Positions 45,071-55,560 are shown, counted from the first letter of the stretch. The stretch: DNA of 64,000 nucleotides from Martinezella rhizogenes (GCA_013322215.1 JAAMEZ010000002.1:1-64000), one strand, 5' to 3'. Made by a program: numbers and translations. The notes: generated by a model from the sequence alone, not told the origin.

Positions 45071-45529
45071 ATGGCAATGTCTGTTGGAGGCAAGGGTGGC
45101 GGCGGTGGCCGCCGGGGCGGTCGTCGCGGCGGAGGCCGGGGTGGCCCGATCGCCGATATTAACGTGACGCCGCTGGTTGACGTCATGCTCGTGCTGCTTA
45201 TCATCTTCATGGTGGCGGCGCCGATGATGACGTCGGGCGTGCCGATCGACCTGCCGCAAACGCAGGCCGGCGCACTGAACGCCCAGACCCAGCCGATCAC
45301 CATCTCGATCAAGGCCGATGGCCAGGTGTTCATGCAGGAAACGCAGATCGACGTCGCCGAAATCGCCGCGAAGCTGCAGGCGATCGCGACCACGGGCTAC
45401 AACGAACGCATTTTCGTGCGTGGCGACGGCAAGGCGCCTTACGGCGTGATTGCCGACGTCATGTCGCGTATCCAGGAAGCCGGTTACAAGAATATCGGCC
45501 TGGTTACGCAGCAGATAACGGACCACTGA
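45071..45529 (+). CDS. tolR: Tol-Pal system protein TolR
   Basis: 152 residues. One membrane segment (~33-52) with the essential aspartate in VTPLVDVMLVLL, then the periplasmic ExbD/TolR domain (VPIDLPQTQAGALN; VFVRGDGKAPYG-like IFVRGDGKAPYG). The cytoplasmic N-terminus is unusually rich in Gly and Arg (residues ~7-25). GGAG sits 7 bases before the ATG; tolQ ends 27 bases upstream. Confidence 0.95.
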   Translation: MAMSVGGKGGGGGRRGGRRGGGRGGPIADINVTPLVDVMLVLLIIFMVAAPMMTSGVPIDLPQTQAGALNAQTQPITISIKADGQVFMQETQIDVAEIAAKLQAIATTGYNERIFVRGDGKAPYGVIADVMSRIQEAGYKNIGLVTQQITDH

Positions 45530-45538
45530 CGAACCGAC

Positions 45539-46762
45539 ATGAAGCGCAGTCTCGCCACTTCTGCTGTCATTCACATCCTGGTGCTGATCGGCGCCATGGT
45601 GACGCTGAGTGCGCCGGCGCCGCTTGAGACGCCGGAAAGCACGGCGATGGATGTCGATATCGTGACGGCGGATCAGCTGCAGCAGGGCGAGAAGAAGGCG
45701 CCGGTCACAGATCACGCCGCGCGCAAGCCGACGACCAAGCAGGACCAGGTCGCCAACGCCCAGAATACCGGCGAGAACAAGGTGGATATCAAGAACCCGG
45801 TCGTACCGACGCAACGGCCGGAGAGCGAGACTGCGGCCCTGGCGCCGAAGAAGGTGGATGCGCCCGTTCCGCAGGACGATCCGAGGCCGAACGACGTCAA
45901 GACGATCGAGCAGAAGGAAACGGAAGCCGCCCCCAAGGAAGTGGCCGCCATTCCGCAGCAAAAACCTGACGTGACGCCGACCCCGAAGCCGGATCCCACG
46001 CCGCCGACCCCGAAGGCTGATGCAACGCCGACCCCGCCGACGCCGCAGCCGACGGAACAAGCCGAAATTCAGCTGCCAAACAACGTCCCCGTCCCGGATG
46101 TGAAGCCGCAGCCGACGCCGCCGAAGGCTGCCGAGCAGAAGCCGGAGGTCAAGCCGACGCCGAAGCCGGATGTGAAGGTTGCCGACGCAAAGCCGACGGA
46201 CAAGACGACGACGCAAAGCACGAGCAAGACCACATCGGCTGACGACGGCAAGAAGGACGCTGACAAGAAGCGTCAGACCCCTAAGGCCTCCAGCAAGGGC
46301 CTCGACGATGGTCTTGCCGATCAGATCAACGATCTTCTCAACAACACCTCGTCGAAGGGCGGTGCGAAGCGCTCGTCGCAGCAGGCTTCCGCAGGCGCCG
46401 ATACCCAGGTCGCGTCGCTTGGCGGCAAGAAGTCGCTTGGCGCCGGCAAGCTCAGCCAGAGCCAACAGGACGGTCTGCGCGATCTGATCCAGAAATACTG
46501 GAACCTCCCGCCTGGTCTTGAAGGCGCCGGCGACGTGCGAATCAAGGTGCACTTCAAGCTCGATAAATCCGGGCAGATCGTCGGTCAGCCGGAAGCGACG
46601 ACGAACGGTGGACCGGCTTCAACACAAGGTGCCATGCAATCCGCCGCTGTACGCGCGGTCCTTCGCGCGCAATCGGAGTTTATGACGATTCTTCCGGCGG
46701 ACAAATATGAGGATTGGCAGGAAGTCGTCGTCAATTTCAGCGCAGCGGATCTGGGGATGTGA
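45539..46762 (+). CDS. tolA: Cell envelope protein TolA
   Basis: 407 residues. An N-terminal membrane anchor (~7-27), a long Pro/Lys/Thr-rich spacer with repeated TPKPD and PTPP units (~60-250), and a C-terminal TonB/TolA fold domain (~310-407: LIQKYWNLPPGLEG, VRIKVHFKLDKSGQIVG, EVVVNFSAADLGM). It bridges the membranes to reach Pal and TolB. Its stop TGA overlaps the ATG of the next gene, which repeats this C-terminal domain. Confidence 0.93.
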   Translation: MKRSLATSAVIHILVLIGAMVTLSAPAPLETPESTAMDVDIVTADQLQQGEKKAPVTDHAARKPTTKQDQVANAQNTGENKVDIKNPVVPTQRPESETAALAPKKVDAPVPQDDPRPNDVKTIEQKETEAAPKEVAAIPQQKPDVTPTPKPDPTPPTPKADATPTPPTPQPTEQAEIQLPNNVPVPDVKPQPTPPKAAEQKPEVKPTPKPDVKVADAKPTDKTTTQSTSKTTSADDGKKDADKKRQTPKASSKGLDDGLADQINDLLNNTSSKGGAKRSSQQASAGADTQVASLGGKKSLGAGKLSQSQQDGLRDLIQKYWNLPPGLEGAGDVRIKVHFKLDKSGQIVGQPEATTNGGPASTQGAMQSAAVRAVLRAQSEFMTILPADKYEDWQEVVVNFSAADLGM

Positions 46763-47187
46763 TGCGGGGAACGCGGCTTTTGACAAATCACTGTCCCCAT
46801 CTCGGCATGAGCTTGATTGTGGCCTTGGGGATGATGTTGGTTGGTTCCGTGTCGGTGCAGGCTGCAAGCGCTAAGCAGCAGCCTGGAAACTCGACGGGGG
46901 ACCACATCCGCGAGGACGTCACGAAGAATTGGAATATCCCTGCTGATATGGAGGGATCGAAACATGTCCACGTCCAGCTGCATCTCAAGCTAAGCCGAAG
47001 CGGAGAAATCGTGGGCGAGCCGAAGGTTACCGTGACCGGCGGCCCCAAGGCAACGCGACAAGCCATGGCGGCAAGCGCGATGCGAGCTGTGCTTCGGGCT
47101 GCCCCGTTCAAGAACTTGCCAATAGATCAATATGATGACTGGAAAGAAGTCGTAGTCAACTTCAATGCCAGCGATCCGGCGAATTAA
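46762..47187 (+). CDS. Free-standing TolA C-terminal domain protein
   Basis: 141 residues: a signal peptide or anchor (~11-33, cleavage near VQAAS), then one domain clearly homologous to the TolA C-terminus just upstream. Shared elements: W-N-P-EG near the start, SGEIVGEP versus SGQIVGQP, RAVLRA, and Y-DW-EVVVNF at the end; by eye roughly half the residues match. It lacks the long spacer. The start overlaps the tolA stop (TGATG), and its end overlaps a possible tolB start. It appears to come from a partial tandem duplication and could compete with, or add to, TolA binding in the periplasm. Confidence 0.85.
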   Translation: MRGTRLLTNHCPHLGMSLIVALGMMLVGSVSVQAASAKQQPGNSTGDHIREDVTKNWNIPADMEGSKHVHVQLHLKLSRSGEIVGEPKVTVTGGPKATRQAMAASAMRAVLRAAPFKNLPIDQYDDWKEVVVNFNASDPAN

Positions 47188-47207
47188 TGCTGAAAGGCTT
47201 GATACAT

Positions 47208-48512
47208 ATGATCAGAAAATCCTTCGTCCGCCTCCTGGTGGTGCTAGCAGGCCTGATGGCTGTGGCATCCACTCCGGCCTATGCCGTGGTCGAGCTCAAC
47301 ATCAACAAGGGCAATGTCCAGCCCATGCCGATCGCGATCACCGACCTTCTGTCGAATGATACGCTCGGTCCGCAGATTTCGAGCGTGATCTCCGCCGACC
47401 TGCAGCGTTCCGGACTGTTCGCTCCGATCAACAAACAGGCCTTCATCGAGAAGATCACCAATCCGGACTCGACCCCGCGCTTCCCGGACTGGACGTCGAT
47501 CAACGCGCAGGCGCTGGTAACCGGCCGCGTGACGCAGGAAGGCGGCCGCCTTCGCGCTGAGTTCCGCCTCTGGGATACGTTCGGCAACAGCCAGATGATC
47601 GGCCAGCAATTCTATGCCCAGCCGGATAACTGGCGTCGTGTCGCGCACATCATTGCCGACGCGATCTACGAGAAGATCACCGGCGAAAAGGGTTATTTCG
47701 ATACCCGTGTCGTCTTCGTTGCCGAAAGCGGCCCGAAGACGGCCCGCAAGACGCAGCTCGGCATCATGGACCAGGACGGCGCCAACGTGCGCATGCTGAC
47801 CGACGGCAGCGATCTCGTGCTGACGCCGCGCTTCTCGCCGAACCGGCAGGAAGTGACCTACATGTCTTTCGCCAACCAGCAGCCGCGCGTCTATCTGCTG
47901 CAGCTGCAGACCGGCCAGCGCGAGCTGGTCGGCAATTTCCCCGGCATGACCTTCTCGCCGCGCTTCTCGCCGGACGGGCAGCGCGTGATCATGAGCCTTC
48001 AGCAGGAAGGCAACGCCAACATCTACACGATGGACCTGCGCTCGCGCACCACGACGCGCCTGACCTCGACGGCCGCGATCGACACCTCGCCGTCCTATTC
48101 GCCCGATGGCACGCAGGTTGCTTTCGAAAGCGACCGCGGTGGTCAGCCGCAGATCTATGTCATGAATGCCGACGGCTCGAACCAGCGTCGCATCTCGTTC
48201 GGCAACGGCTCCTATTCCACGCCGGTCTGGTCGCCGCGCGGCGATCTGATCGCCTTCACCAAGCGTGCCGGCGGCAATTTCTCCATCGGTGTCATGAAGC
48301 CGGACGGTTCTGGCGAGCGGATCCTGACCTCCGGCTCTTATAGCGAGGGACCGACCTGGGCGCCGAACGGCCGTGTCATCATGTTCTTCCGCGCCCCGTC
48401 CGGTGCGAGCGGACCGCAAATTTATTCGATCGACCTGACCGGCTATAACGAGCAGAAGATCCCGACGCCGGGCTTCGCTTCGGACCCCGCATGGTCGCCG
48501 CTCCTCGAGTAA
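47208..48512 (+). CDS. tolB: Tol-Pal system beta-propeller protein TolB
   Basis: 434 residues. A signal peptide (~6-23, cleavage near AYA), an N-terminal TolB domain (~25-150) and a six-bladed propeller with PD40-type repeats ([71 protein letters not shown]). It binds Pal in the periplasm. I favour ATG 47208 (AAAGG upstream); ATG 47187, overlapping the previous stop, adds seven residues and is possible. Confidence 0.94.
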   Translation: MIRKSFVRLLVVLAGLMAVASTPAYAVVELNINKGNVQPMPIAITDLLSNDTLGPQISSVISADLQRSGLFAPINKQAFIEKITNPDSTPRFPDWTSINAQALVTGRVTQEGGRLRAEFRLWDTFGNSQMIGQQFYAQPDNWRRVAHIIADAIYEKITGEKGYFDTRVVFVAESGPKTARKTQLGIMDQDGANVRMLTDGSDLVLTPRFSPNRQEVTYMSFANQQPRVYLLQLQTGQRELVGNFPGMTFSPRFSPDGQRVIMSLQQEGNANIYTMDLRSRTTTRLTSTAAIDTSPSYSPDGTQVAFESDRGGQPQIYVMNADGSNQRRISFGNGSYSTPVWSPRGDLIAFTKRAGGNFSIGVMKPDGSGERILTSGSYSEGPTWAPNGRVIMFFRAPSGASGPQIYSIDLTGYNEQKIPTPGFASDPAWSPLLE

Positions 48513-48582
48513 TGTGGGGCTCGCCACTTTATCGCCGCAAAGTCCTGTGACTGGACCGGTTGGCGACAATTTTAGGACATCA

Positions 48583-48590
48583 TTAACCAT
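48583..48590. promoter_or_regulatory. TTAACCAT element upstream of pal
   Basis: TTAACCAT lies 76 bases before the pal start, followed 16 bases later by a second TTAACC (48607-48612). It matches the CtrA half-site form; weaker evidence than a full box. Confidence 0.35.
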
Positions 48591-48665
48591 ACTTGTTGGA
48601 ATCGGATTAACCGAACCCGGTTACAGTCTGGCAACCCTGATAGAGACTTATAGGAGAGACCGGCC

Positions 48666-49199
48666 ATGAGCCGTACCGCAATCCAGGCCGTTGGCCACAT
48701 GCAGAACCTCGCACGCAACCCGATCATGATCGCGCTTTTCGTCGGCCTTTCTCTGGCTGGCTGCGCTTCCAAGAAGGGTCTGCCGAACGATGCCAACGGT
48801 CTTGGCCTGAACGGTGCCGGCAATGCTACTCCGGGCTCGCCGCAGGACTTCACGGTCAATGTCGGCGACCGCGTTTTCTTCGTTGTTGACAGTTCCTCCA
48901 TCAGCTCCGAGGCAGCGCAGACGCTCGATCGTCAGGCTCAGTGGCTTGCTCGCTATCCGAACTATTCCATCACGGTCGAAGGTCATGCCGACGAGACCGG
49001 CACTCGCGAATATAACCTCGCTCTCGGCGCGCGCCGCGCAGCAGCAGCGAAAAGCTACCTCGCTTCGCGCGGCGTTCCGGCGAACCGCATGAAGACGATT
49101 TCCTACGGCAAGGAACGCCCGGTCGCTACCTGCGACAACGAGTCCTGCTGGTCGCAGAACCGCCGCGCTGTCACCGTGCTCAACGGCGCCGGCTCCTGA
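48666..49199 (+). CDS. pal: Peptidoglycan-associated lipoprotein Pal
   Basis: 177 residues. Signal sequence with lipobox LSLAGC (Cys ~33), then an OmpA-type peptidoglycan-binding domain (~75-175: VFFVVDSSSISSEA, VEGHADETGTREYNLALGARRA in outline, SYGKERPV). It anchors the outer membrane to peptidoglycan and binds TolB and TolA. It is followed by a strong terminator, so cpoB has a separate or read-through supply. Confidence 0.96.
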   Translation: MSRTAIQAVGHMQNLARNPIMIALFVGLSLAGCASKKGLPNDANGLGLNGAGNATPGSPQDFTVNVGDRVFFVVDSSSISSEAAQTLDRQAQWLARYPNYSITVEGHADETGTREYNLALGARRAAAAKSYLASRGVPANRMKTISYGKERPVATCDNESCWSQNRRAVTVLNGAGS

Positions 49200-49224
49200 T
49201 AGTCGAAAGACCAATCGAAATACA

Positions 49225-49256
49225 AAAGGCGGCCTTCTGGCCGCCTTTACTTTTTT
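49225..49256 (+). terminator. Strong intrinsic terminator after pal
   Basis: AAAGGCGGCC/GGCCGCCTTT, a 10-bp stem with a TTCT loop, followed by ACTTTTTT, 25 bases past the pal stop. Confidence 0.92.
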
Positions 49257-49357
49257 GACCACACTTTGGCCGAACTCCGTTGCTTTTTGAGAGCAATTGT
49301 AAAAATCTCCTGTTCGAGCCCTCAGGCCCGAAGAATCAGTAGGACAGGAAGATCCAT

Positions 49358-50380
49358 ATGAGAAAACTTGTCGTGGCGAGCATGCTTTGTCTCGCTGCCG
49401 TTGTGGGTAGCGAGCGCGATGCTTCTGCCTTGTCGTTGTTTGGAATCCATCTCGGAGGCCGCGAGGCTTCCGCGCAATCGACTTCCGGCAATCCTCAAAG
49501 ACAAGCACAATACGGCCAGGCGCCGGTCATCAACGTTCAAAACAGCGATGCCGAAGTCCGCCTGCAGCAGCTCGAAGACCAGATGCGCCAGCTGAACGGC
49601 CGCGTCGAGGAAATGAGCTATCAGCTGCTTCAGATGCAGGAGACGATCCGCAAGGCGCAGGAAGACAACGAATTCCGCTTCCAGCAGCTTGAAAAGCGCG
49701 GCGGCGGTGCCGCCGCGCCGGCTGCCGGGGGCACGATGAAGAAGAGCGAGGCCGATGTGCCCGCGCAGAGCGGCGGTGGTCAGCAGGATGATGTTGCCGG
49801 CGTCATCAGTAATTCGCAGAATGGCAGCGCCGCTGCGCCGCGCAACAACAGCGCAGGCAAGCCACCGAGCGAACTCGGCTCGATTCAGTTCGATCAGGGC
49901 GGCGACCAGATTGGCTCCTCCATGACGGGGGCCAACAATGGTTCGGGTGCGCCGCCGAGCGCGGGCTCTAGCTCCGGCTCGCAGACGGCTTCGCTCGGCA
50001 GCGAGAACGACCAATACAAGGCTGCCTATGGGCACGTCCTGTCCGGCGACTATGGTGTCGCCGAACAGGAGTTCCGCCAGTATCTCGACAGCTATCCGAG
50101 CAGCTCGCGGGCTGCGGATGCGAATTTCTGGCTCGGCGAAGCGCTCTATTCGCAGGGTAAGTACAACGAGGCCGCCAAGACCTTCCTGAATGCGCATCAG
50201 AAATATAGCACGTCAGAAAAGGCGCCCGAAATGCTCCTGAAGCTCGGGATGTCGCTTGCGGCACTCGACAATAAGGATACGGCCTGCGCCACGCTTCGCG
50301 AGGTGGGCAAGCGTTATCCGAAGGCCTCCAAGGCTGTGACTGGCAAGGTTGCCAGCGAAGAGAAGCGGCTTGCCTGCTGA
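49358..50380 (+). CDS. cpoB: Cell division coordinator CpoB (YbgF)
   Basis: 340 residues. Signal peptide (~1-24), a short coiled coil (VRLQQLEDQMRQLNGRVEEMSYQLLQMQE, in outline, ~67-95) that trimerises the protein, a long low-complexity Gly/Ser/Ala spacer (~120-220), and C-terminal TPRs (~225-340; YKAAYGHVLSGDYGVAEQEF, ADANFWLGEALYSQGKYNEAAKTF in outline). CpoB links Tol-Pal to peptidoglycan synthesis at the division site. The spacer is longer than in E. coli. Confidence 0.93.
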   Translation: MRKLVVASMLCLAAVVGSERDASALSLFGIHLGGREASAQSTSGNPQRQAQYGQAPVINVQNSDAEVRLQQLEDQMRQLNGRVEEMSYQLLQMQETIRKAQEDNEFRFQQLEKRGGGAAAPAAGGTMKKSEADVPAQSGGGQQDDVAGVISNSQNGSAAAPRNNSAGKPPSELGSIQFDQGGDQIGSSMTGANNGSGAPPSAGSSSGSQTASLGSENDQYKAAYGHVLSGDYGVAEQEFRQYLDSYPSSSRAADANFWLGEALYSQGKYNEAAKTFLNAHQKYSTSEKAPEMLLKLGMSLAALDNKDTACATLREVGKRYPKASKAVTGKVASEEKRLAC

Positions 50381-50385
50381 TTGCT

Positions 50386-51711
50386 ATGTCCATTGATGCT
50401 GTGACCGGCGGCGCCACAGCCATTACGCCTGAAGCCGCAACAAGCGAATTTCTGCACTCTCTAGCGAAGCCTGCTCATATTCTCGTCGCCGTTTCGGGCG
50501 GCAGTGATTCTACCGGGCTTCTGATTGCCCTTGCCGAGCGGCTGAAATCTCATCCTCACGAAGGTATTACCCTTACCGCAGCAACCATCGATCATGGATT
50601 GCGCGCTGCAGCAGCGGACGAAGCGCGGCAAGTCGCCGCATTCTGCGCCTCGCGCGGGATTTCCCATTTTGTCCGCCGCTGGGAGGGGGAGAAGCCCAAG
50701 ACCGGCATCATGGCCGCGGCGCGCGAGGCGCGCTACGCGCTGCTTGCGGACCTGGCCTCCGACATTTCGGCCGATGTGATCGTAACAGCCCATACGCTTG
50801 GCGATCAGCGTGAGACGATGGTCATGCGCAGCGCACGCCGCGGGCAGGGCGGTTATGGCACAGGCATTGCCGATGCGGTTTTGTTCGATCGGCGCATCTG
50901 GATTATCAGGCCGTTTCTCGCTTGCCGGCGGGAGGATATCAGGGCCTTTCTCAAGGGGTACGGCGTTTCCTGGTTCGACGACCCGAGCAACGAAGACATG
51001 AAATACGAGCGGGTACGCACCCGCATGGACCTTACGGGGGAGGCGGCGACCGAACCGCTGGCAGATGGTGGCGCCGATCGGGCCGCGCTTTCCAGGCGAG
51101 CGGCCGCATGGTTGGACGAGCATGTCGCAATCCACGCGCATGCGCTCTGCGTCATCGATCGATCCGCTCTCTCGGCGGATGAGGCGGTCGTTTCCTATGC
51201 CCTGTCTTATTTAGCCGCAGTCTTCGGGGGCAGACCCTATGCACCGGGCCGCGCGCAGATGGAACGCGTTCTCGAATTTGTGAACGGGGCTAATCCGGGC
51301 CGGCGCACGGCCGGAGGGGTGGTCTTCGACCTGCGCCGCGACGCGCTCTACCTTATGCGGGAAAACCGCAACATCGCTCCAATTTCCGTCTTTCCTGGCG
51401 AGAGAGGCAATTGGGATGGCCGCTTTGAAATAGAGAATTCCGGATCGACGGCGGTCTGCATCGGCGCCTATGGAGCGGAAAATGCGACGGTTTTTCCGAA
51501 GGTTCTGCCAAAAGGTGTAGTGCAGCGTGCTCGGGCAGCGATGCCACTGATTGTGGCGCAGGATGGCGCAGAGACGGCAAAGGTTGGGCTTCTGCCCCAT
51601 CTTGCGCCCTTCGACCGCTTTTTGACACGATTCGATCTCACATTCGCCGATCACCTATCAGTCGCTTTTGGACGTGAAGCCTATAGGCGGCTGCCGCTTT
51701 CGGCCCTATAG
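50386..51711 (+). CDS. tilS: tRNA(Ile)-lysidine synthase TilS
   Basis: 441 residues. It adds lysine to C34 of the tRNA-Ile CAU anticodon with ATP, an essential step. The PP-loop VAVSGGSDSTGLL (~33-45) is at the N-terminus; ATIDHGLR (~66) and AHTLGDQRET (~130) complete the ATP and catalytic core. The C-terminal half is variable, as in other TilS proteins. It starts 5 bases after the cpoB stop. Confidence 0.94.
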   Translation: MSIDAVTGGATAITPEAATSEFLHSLAKPAHILVAVSGGSDSTGLLIALAERLKSHPHEGITLTAATIDHGLRAAAADEARQVAAFCASRGISHFVRRWEGEKPKTGIMAAAREARYALLADLASDISADVIVTAHTLGDQRETMVMRSARRGQGGYGTGIADAVLFDRRIWIIRPFLACRREDIRAFLKGYGVSWFDDPSNEDMKYERVRTRMDLTGEAATEPLADGGADRAALSRRAAAWLDEHVAIHAHALCVIDRSALSADEAVVSYALSYLAAVFGGRPYAPGRAQMERVLEFVNGANPGRRTAGGVVFDLRRDALYLMRENRNIAPISVFPGERGNWDGRFEIENSGSTAVCIGAYGAENATVFPKVLPKGVVQRARAAMPLIVAQDGAETAKVGLLPHLAPFDRFLTRFDLTFADHLSVAFGREAYRRLPLSAL

Positions 51712-51827
51712 ACGGAAAAAACATGCGGCGATGCGGTTTGCCTTGGCAAGGGCTTGGCGCAACCCTATGTTAGGGATCAAGTAATGCCGTCGCTTAAGCG
51801 GCGGAAGTTTCAGTGCTGGGGAGTTCG

Positions 51828-53771
51828 ATGAACCCTAATTTTCGTAATTTCGCTCTGTGGGCAATCATAGCTCTGCTGTTGATTGCCCTGTTCAGCATGT
51901 TTCAGAACGCGCCGGCACAAACAGGCTCCAGGGAAATACCGTATTCGCAGTTCCTTCGGGAAGTTGATTCCGGCCGTGTTCGTGACGTGACCGTCACGGG
52001 CAACCGCGTTGTCGGCAGCTATGTCGAAAACGGCACGCCCTTCCAGACCTACGCTCCGGTCATCGATGACAGCCTGCTTGAACGCCTGCAGACCAAGAAC
52101 GTCAACATCGTCGCCCGTCCGGAATCGGATGGCTCTTCGAGCTTCCTGAGCTATCTCGGCACGCTGCTGCCGATGCTCCTGATCCTCGGTGTCTGGCTGT
52201 TCTTCATGCGTCAGATGCAGGGCGGCTCGCGCGGCGCCATGGGCTTCGGCAAGTCGAAGGCAAAGCTTTTGACGGAGGCGCATGGCCGCGTCACTTTCGA
52301 TGATGTCGCCGGTGTCGACGAAGCCAAGCAGGACTTGGAAGAGATCGTAGAGTTCCTGCGCGATCCGCAGAAGTTCCAGCGTCTCGGCGGTCGTATCCCG
52401 CGCGGCGTCCTGCTTGTCGGACCTCCCGGTACCGGTAAGACGCTGCTCGCCCGCGCTATCGCCGGCGAAGCCAATGTGCCGTTCTTCACCATTTCCGGTT
52501 CCGATTTCGTCGAAATGTTCGTCGGTGTCGGTGCAAGCCGCGTCCGTGACATGTTCGAGCAAGCCAAGAAGAATGCGCCCTGCATCATCTTCATCGATGA
52601 AATCGACGCCGTCGGCCGCCATCGTGGCGCCGGTCTCGGCGGTGGTAACGACGAGCGCGAGCAGACCCTCAACCAGCTGCTCGTTGAAATGGACGGCTTC
52701 GAGGCCAATGAAGGCATCATCCTGATCGCCGCGACCAACCGTCCCGACGTCCTTGATCCCGCGCTGCTGCGTCCGGGTCGTTTCGACCGTCAGGTCGTGG
52801 TTCCGAACCCGGATATCGTCGGCCGCGAGCGCATCCTCAAGGTTCATGCCCGCAATGTGCCGCTGGCTCCGAACGTCGACCTCAAGACGCTTGCGCGCGG
52901 CACGCCCGGCTTCTCCGGTGCCGACCTCATGAACCTCGTCAACGAAGCTGCCCTCATGGCCGCCCGCCGCAACAAGCGCCTGGTGACGATGCAGGAATTC
53001 GAAGACGCCAAGGACAAGATCATGATGGGCGCCGAGCGCCGTTCTTCGGCCATGACCGAAGCGGAAAAGAAGCTCACCGCCTATCACGAGGCTGGCCACG
53101 CGATAACGGCACTCAAGGTTGCTGTCGCCGATCCGCTGCACAAGGCGACGATCATTCCACGCGGCCGTGCGCTCGGCATGGTCATGCAGTTGCCGGAAGG
53201 TGACCGTTACTCCATGAGCTATACGTGGATGGTGTCGCGCCTCTGCATCATGATGGGCGGCCGCGTTGCGGAAGAACTGACTTTTGGCAAGGAAAACATC
53301 ACCTCGGGCGCATCTTCGGATATCGAGCAGGCCACCAAGCTTGCCCGCGCCATGGTCACGCAATGGGGCTTCTCCGACCAGCTTGGTCAGGTAGCCTATG
53401 GCGAGAACCAACAGGAAGTGTTCCTTGGCCACTCGGTTTCTCAGTCGAAGAACGTGTCCGAAGCGACGGCCCAGACGATCGACAATGAAGTCCGCCGTCT
53501 GATCGACCAGGCTTACAAGCAGGCGAAGGATATCCTTACGGAACATCACGATGGCTTCGTGGCGATCGCCGAAGGCTTGCTCGAATACGAGACGCTGACA
53601 GGCGACGAGATCAAGGCCCTCCTTCGTGGCGAGAAGCCTGCACGCGATCTTGGCGACGATACGCCTCCGAGCCGTGGCTCCGCCGTGCCGAAGACCGGCA
53701 CGAAGCGGGACGATTCGCTCGGTGCCAAGGGCGATGAACCTGAAGGCGGTTTCGAACCGCAGCCGCGCTAA
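51828..53771 (+). CDS. ftsH: ATP-dependent zinc metalloprotease FtsH
   Basis: 647 residues. Two membrane segments (~9-27 and ~104-122) frame a small periplasmic domain; the AAA module has Walker A GPPGTGKT (~197-204), Walker B IFIDEID (~252) and the second region of homology [21 protein letters not shown] (in outline). The zinc motif is HEAGH (~421). It degrades membrane and regulatory proteins. GGGGAG lies 4 bases before ATG 51828; the GTG at 51813 would include the ribosome site. Confidence 0.97.
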   Translation: MNPNFRNFALWAIIALLLIALFSMFQNAPAQTGSREIPYSQFLREVDSGRVRDVTVTGNRVVGSYVENGTPFQTYAPVIDDSLLERLQTKNVNIVARPESDGSSSFLSYLGTLLPMLLILGVWLFFMRQMQGGSRGAMGFGKSKAKLLTEAHGRVTFDDVAGVDEAKQDLEEIVEFLRDPQKFQRLGGRIPRGVLLVGPPGTGKTLLARAIAGEANVPFFTISGSDFVEMFVGVGASRVRDMFEQAKKNAPCIIFIDEIDAVGRHRGAGLGGGNDEREQTLNQLLVEMDGFEANEGIILIAATNRPDVLDPALLRPGRFDRQVVVPNPDIVGRERILKVHARNVPLAPNVDLKTLARGTPGFSGADLMNLVNEAALMAARRNKRLVTMQEFEDAKDKIMMGAERRSSAMTEAEKKLTAYHEAGHAITALKVAVADPLHKATIIPRGRALGMVMQLPEGDRYSMSYTWMVSRLCIMMGGRVAEELTFGKENITSGASSDIEQATKLARAMVTQWGFSDQLGQVAYGENQQEVFLGHSVSQSKNVSEATAQTIDNEVRRLIDQAYKQAKDILTEHHDGFVAIAEGLLEYETLTGDEIKALLRGEKPARDLGDDTPPSRGSAVPKTGTKRDDSLGAKGDEPEGGFEPQPR

Positions 53772-53797
53772 GCGCGAGGCGTTCAAACCTCGGTTAG

Positions 53798-53834
53798 AGG
53801 CCAGCCACCTGTCTCAGGTGGCTGGCCTTTTGTT
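53798..53834 (+). terminator. Strong intrinsic terminator after ftsH
   Basis: AGGCCAGCCACCT/AGGTGGCTGGCCT, a 13-bp perfect stem with a GTCTC loop, followed by TTTTGTTT. It lies 26 bases past the ftsH stop. The rest of 53772-54142 is an ordinary AT-richer upstream region of glmM. Confidence 0.93.
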
Positions 53835-54142
53835 TAAGGGACGACAGAAGGAGGTAACGCTTCTGATGCTGATCGGCGCCTATGGCAACCGCCGGGTCGG
53901 GCAAAGTAATGCGGACGCAGTAGGCTGTGAATTGGACTATTGTCGGTCTCGACCTGGTGCAGTTTTTTAGTGCTTATTAATGGTAACGCGTTGTAATAGG
54001 CGTTCTCGGTAATTTAAGTGCCGAGTTTTACAATCTGTGGCATGAGCCACAAGCATCGATGTTTGCAGTGTCGCTTGCTTTGGGGCGGCGATATCGATGC
54101 CGCTGCAGTCCTGATGAGGATGCGGCAACGACAGGAGTGCAT

Positions 54143-55495
54143 ATGAAACGTCGTTATTTCGGAACTGACGGAATCCGCGGTCAATCCAATATCTATCCGA
54201 TGACGCCGGATCTTGCCATGCGCGTGGGTATCGCTGCCGGCACGATCTTCCATCGAGGCAGTCATCGTCACCGCGTCGTTATCGGCAAGGACACGCGCCT
54301 GTCCGGCTATATGCTGGAAAATGCCATGGTGGCGGGTTTTACCGCGGCCGGCGTCGATGCTTTCGTTCTCGGCCCGATCCCGACACCGGCGGTGGCCATG
54401 CTCACGCGCTCGCTGCGCGCCGATATCGGCGTCATGATTTCGGCCTCGCACAATCCCTATCAGGACAATGGTATCAAGCTTTTCGGCCCGGATGGTTACA
54501 AGCTCTCCGACGATCTGGAAATGAAGATCGAGGACATGCTCGACAAGGACATGTCGGAACATCTTGCCAGGTCGGAAGATATCGGCCGTGCCAAGCGTAT
54601 CGATGGTGTGCATGACCGCTACATCGAACATGCCAAACGCACACTGCCGCGCGACGTGACGCTGCAGGGGCTGCGGATCGCCATCGACTGCGCCAATGGT
54701 GCCGCCTACAAGGTCGCTCCGGCCGCCCTTTGGGAGCTTGGCGCCGATGTCGTGACCATCGGCAATGAGCCGAACGGCACGAATATCAATCTGAATTGCG
54801 GCTCCACCAGTCCCGTCGCCCTGCAGAAGAAGGTGGACGAAGTGCGGGCTGATATCGGCATTGCACTGGATGGCGATGCCGACCGTGTCATCATCGTCGA
54901 TGAAACCGGCACGATCATCGACGGCGATCAGCTGATGGCTGTCATTGCCGAAAGCTGGGCCGAGAGCCAGACGCTGCGCGGCAATGGTATTGTTGCAACC
55001 GTCATGTCCAATCTTGGCCTGGAACGCTTCCTCGACGATCGTGGCATGTCGCTTGCGCGCACGGCCGTCGGTGACCGCTATGTCGTCGAGCATATGCGCC
55101 AGCATAATTACAATGTCGGCGGTGAGCAGTCCGGCCATATCGTGCTGTCCGACTATGGCACGACGGGGGACGGCCTCGTGGCGGCTCTGCAGATCCTTGC
55201 CGCGGTGAAGCGCACGGGAAAGCCGGTCAGCGAAGTCTGTCGTCGTTTCGAACCGGTACCTCAGTTGCTGCGCAATGTCCGCATTTCCGGCGGCAAGCCG
55301 CTGGAGGATATTCAGGTGCGCCAGGCAATTGCCGATGCGGAAAGCGAGCTTTCCCGTAACGGTCGCCTGGTCATCCGTCCGTCCGGCACGGAGCCCTTAA
55401 TCCGCGTCATGGCGGAAGGCGATGATCGCGGTCAGATCGAGCGTATCGTCGGCGGATTGATCGACGTGATTTCGAGCGTGCGTTCGGCTGCCTGA
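54143..55495 (+). CDS. glmM: Phosphoglucosamine mutase
   Basis: 450 residues. It converts glucosamine-6-phosphate to glucosamine-1-phosphate for cell-wall precursors. YFGTDGIRG (~5-13), the phosphoserine loop [14 protein letters not shown] (Ser ~102), the metal loop DGDADR (~244) and the C-terminal phosphate-binding [12 protein letters not shown] (~415) are all intact. AGGAG lies 5 bases before ATG 54143; a longer frame from 54059 is unlikely. Confidence 0.97.
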   Translation: MKRRYFGTDGIRGQSNIYPMTPDLAMRVGIAAGTIFHRGSHRHRVVIGKDTRLSGYMLENAMVAGFTAAGVDAFVLGPIPTPAVAMLTRSLRADIGVMISASHNPYQDNGIKLFGPDGYKLSDDLEMKIEDMLDKDMSEHLARSEDIGRAKRIDGVHDRYIEHAKRTLPRDVTLQGLRIAIDCANGAAYKVAPAALWELGADVVTIGNEPNGTNINLNCGSTSPVALQKKVDEVRADIGIALDGDADRVIIVDETGTIIDGDQLMAVIAESWAESQTLRGNGIVATVMSNLGLERFLDDRGMSLARTAVGDRYVVEHMRQHNYNVGGEQSGHIVLSDYGTTGDGLVAALQILAAVKRTGKPVSEVCRRFEPVPQLLRNVRISGGKPLEDIQVRQAIADAESELSRNGRLVIRPSGTEPLIRVMAEGDDRGQIERIVGGLIDVISSVRSAA

Positions 55496-55522
55496 GCGAA
55501 CGCAAGAAGTAATTCCGGAATA

Positions 55523-55560
55523 ATACTATGGCCGCCTCATCGAGGCGGCCATAGTATTTT
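55523..55560. terminator. Bidirectional terminator between glmM and the SH3 gene
   Basis: A 16-bp perfect stem (55523-55538 with 55542-55557; inner GGCCGCCTC/GAGGCGGCC) with a 3-base loop, then TTT. It lies between convergent genes. Confidence 0.88.

Noticed and set aside
44318..46552. 744-codon minus-strand frame opposite tolQ-tolR-tolA
   Set aside because: It spans three well-supported genes on the other strand and is dominated by low-complexity Arg/Leu.
51810..53786. 658-codon minus-strand frame opposite ftsH
   Set aside because: Antisense shadow; FtsH motifs are intact on the plus strand.
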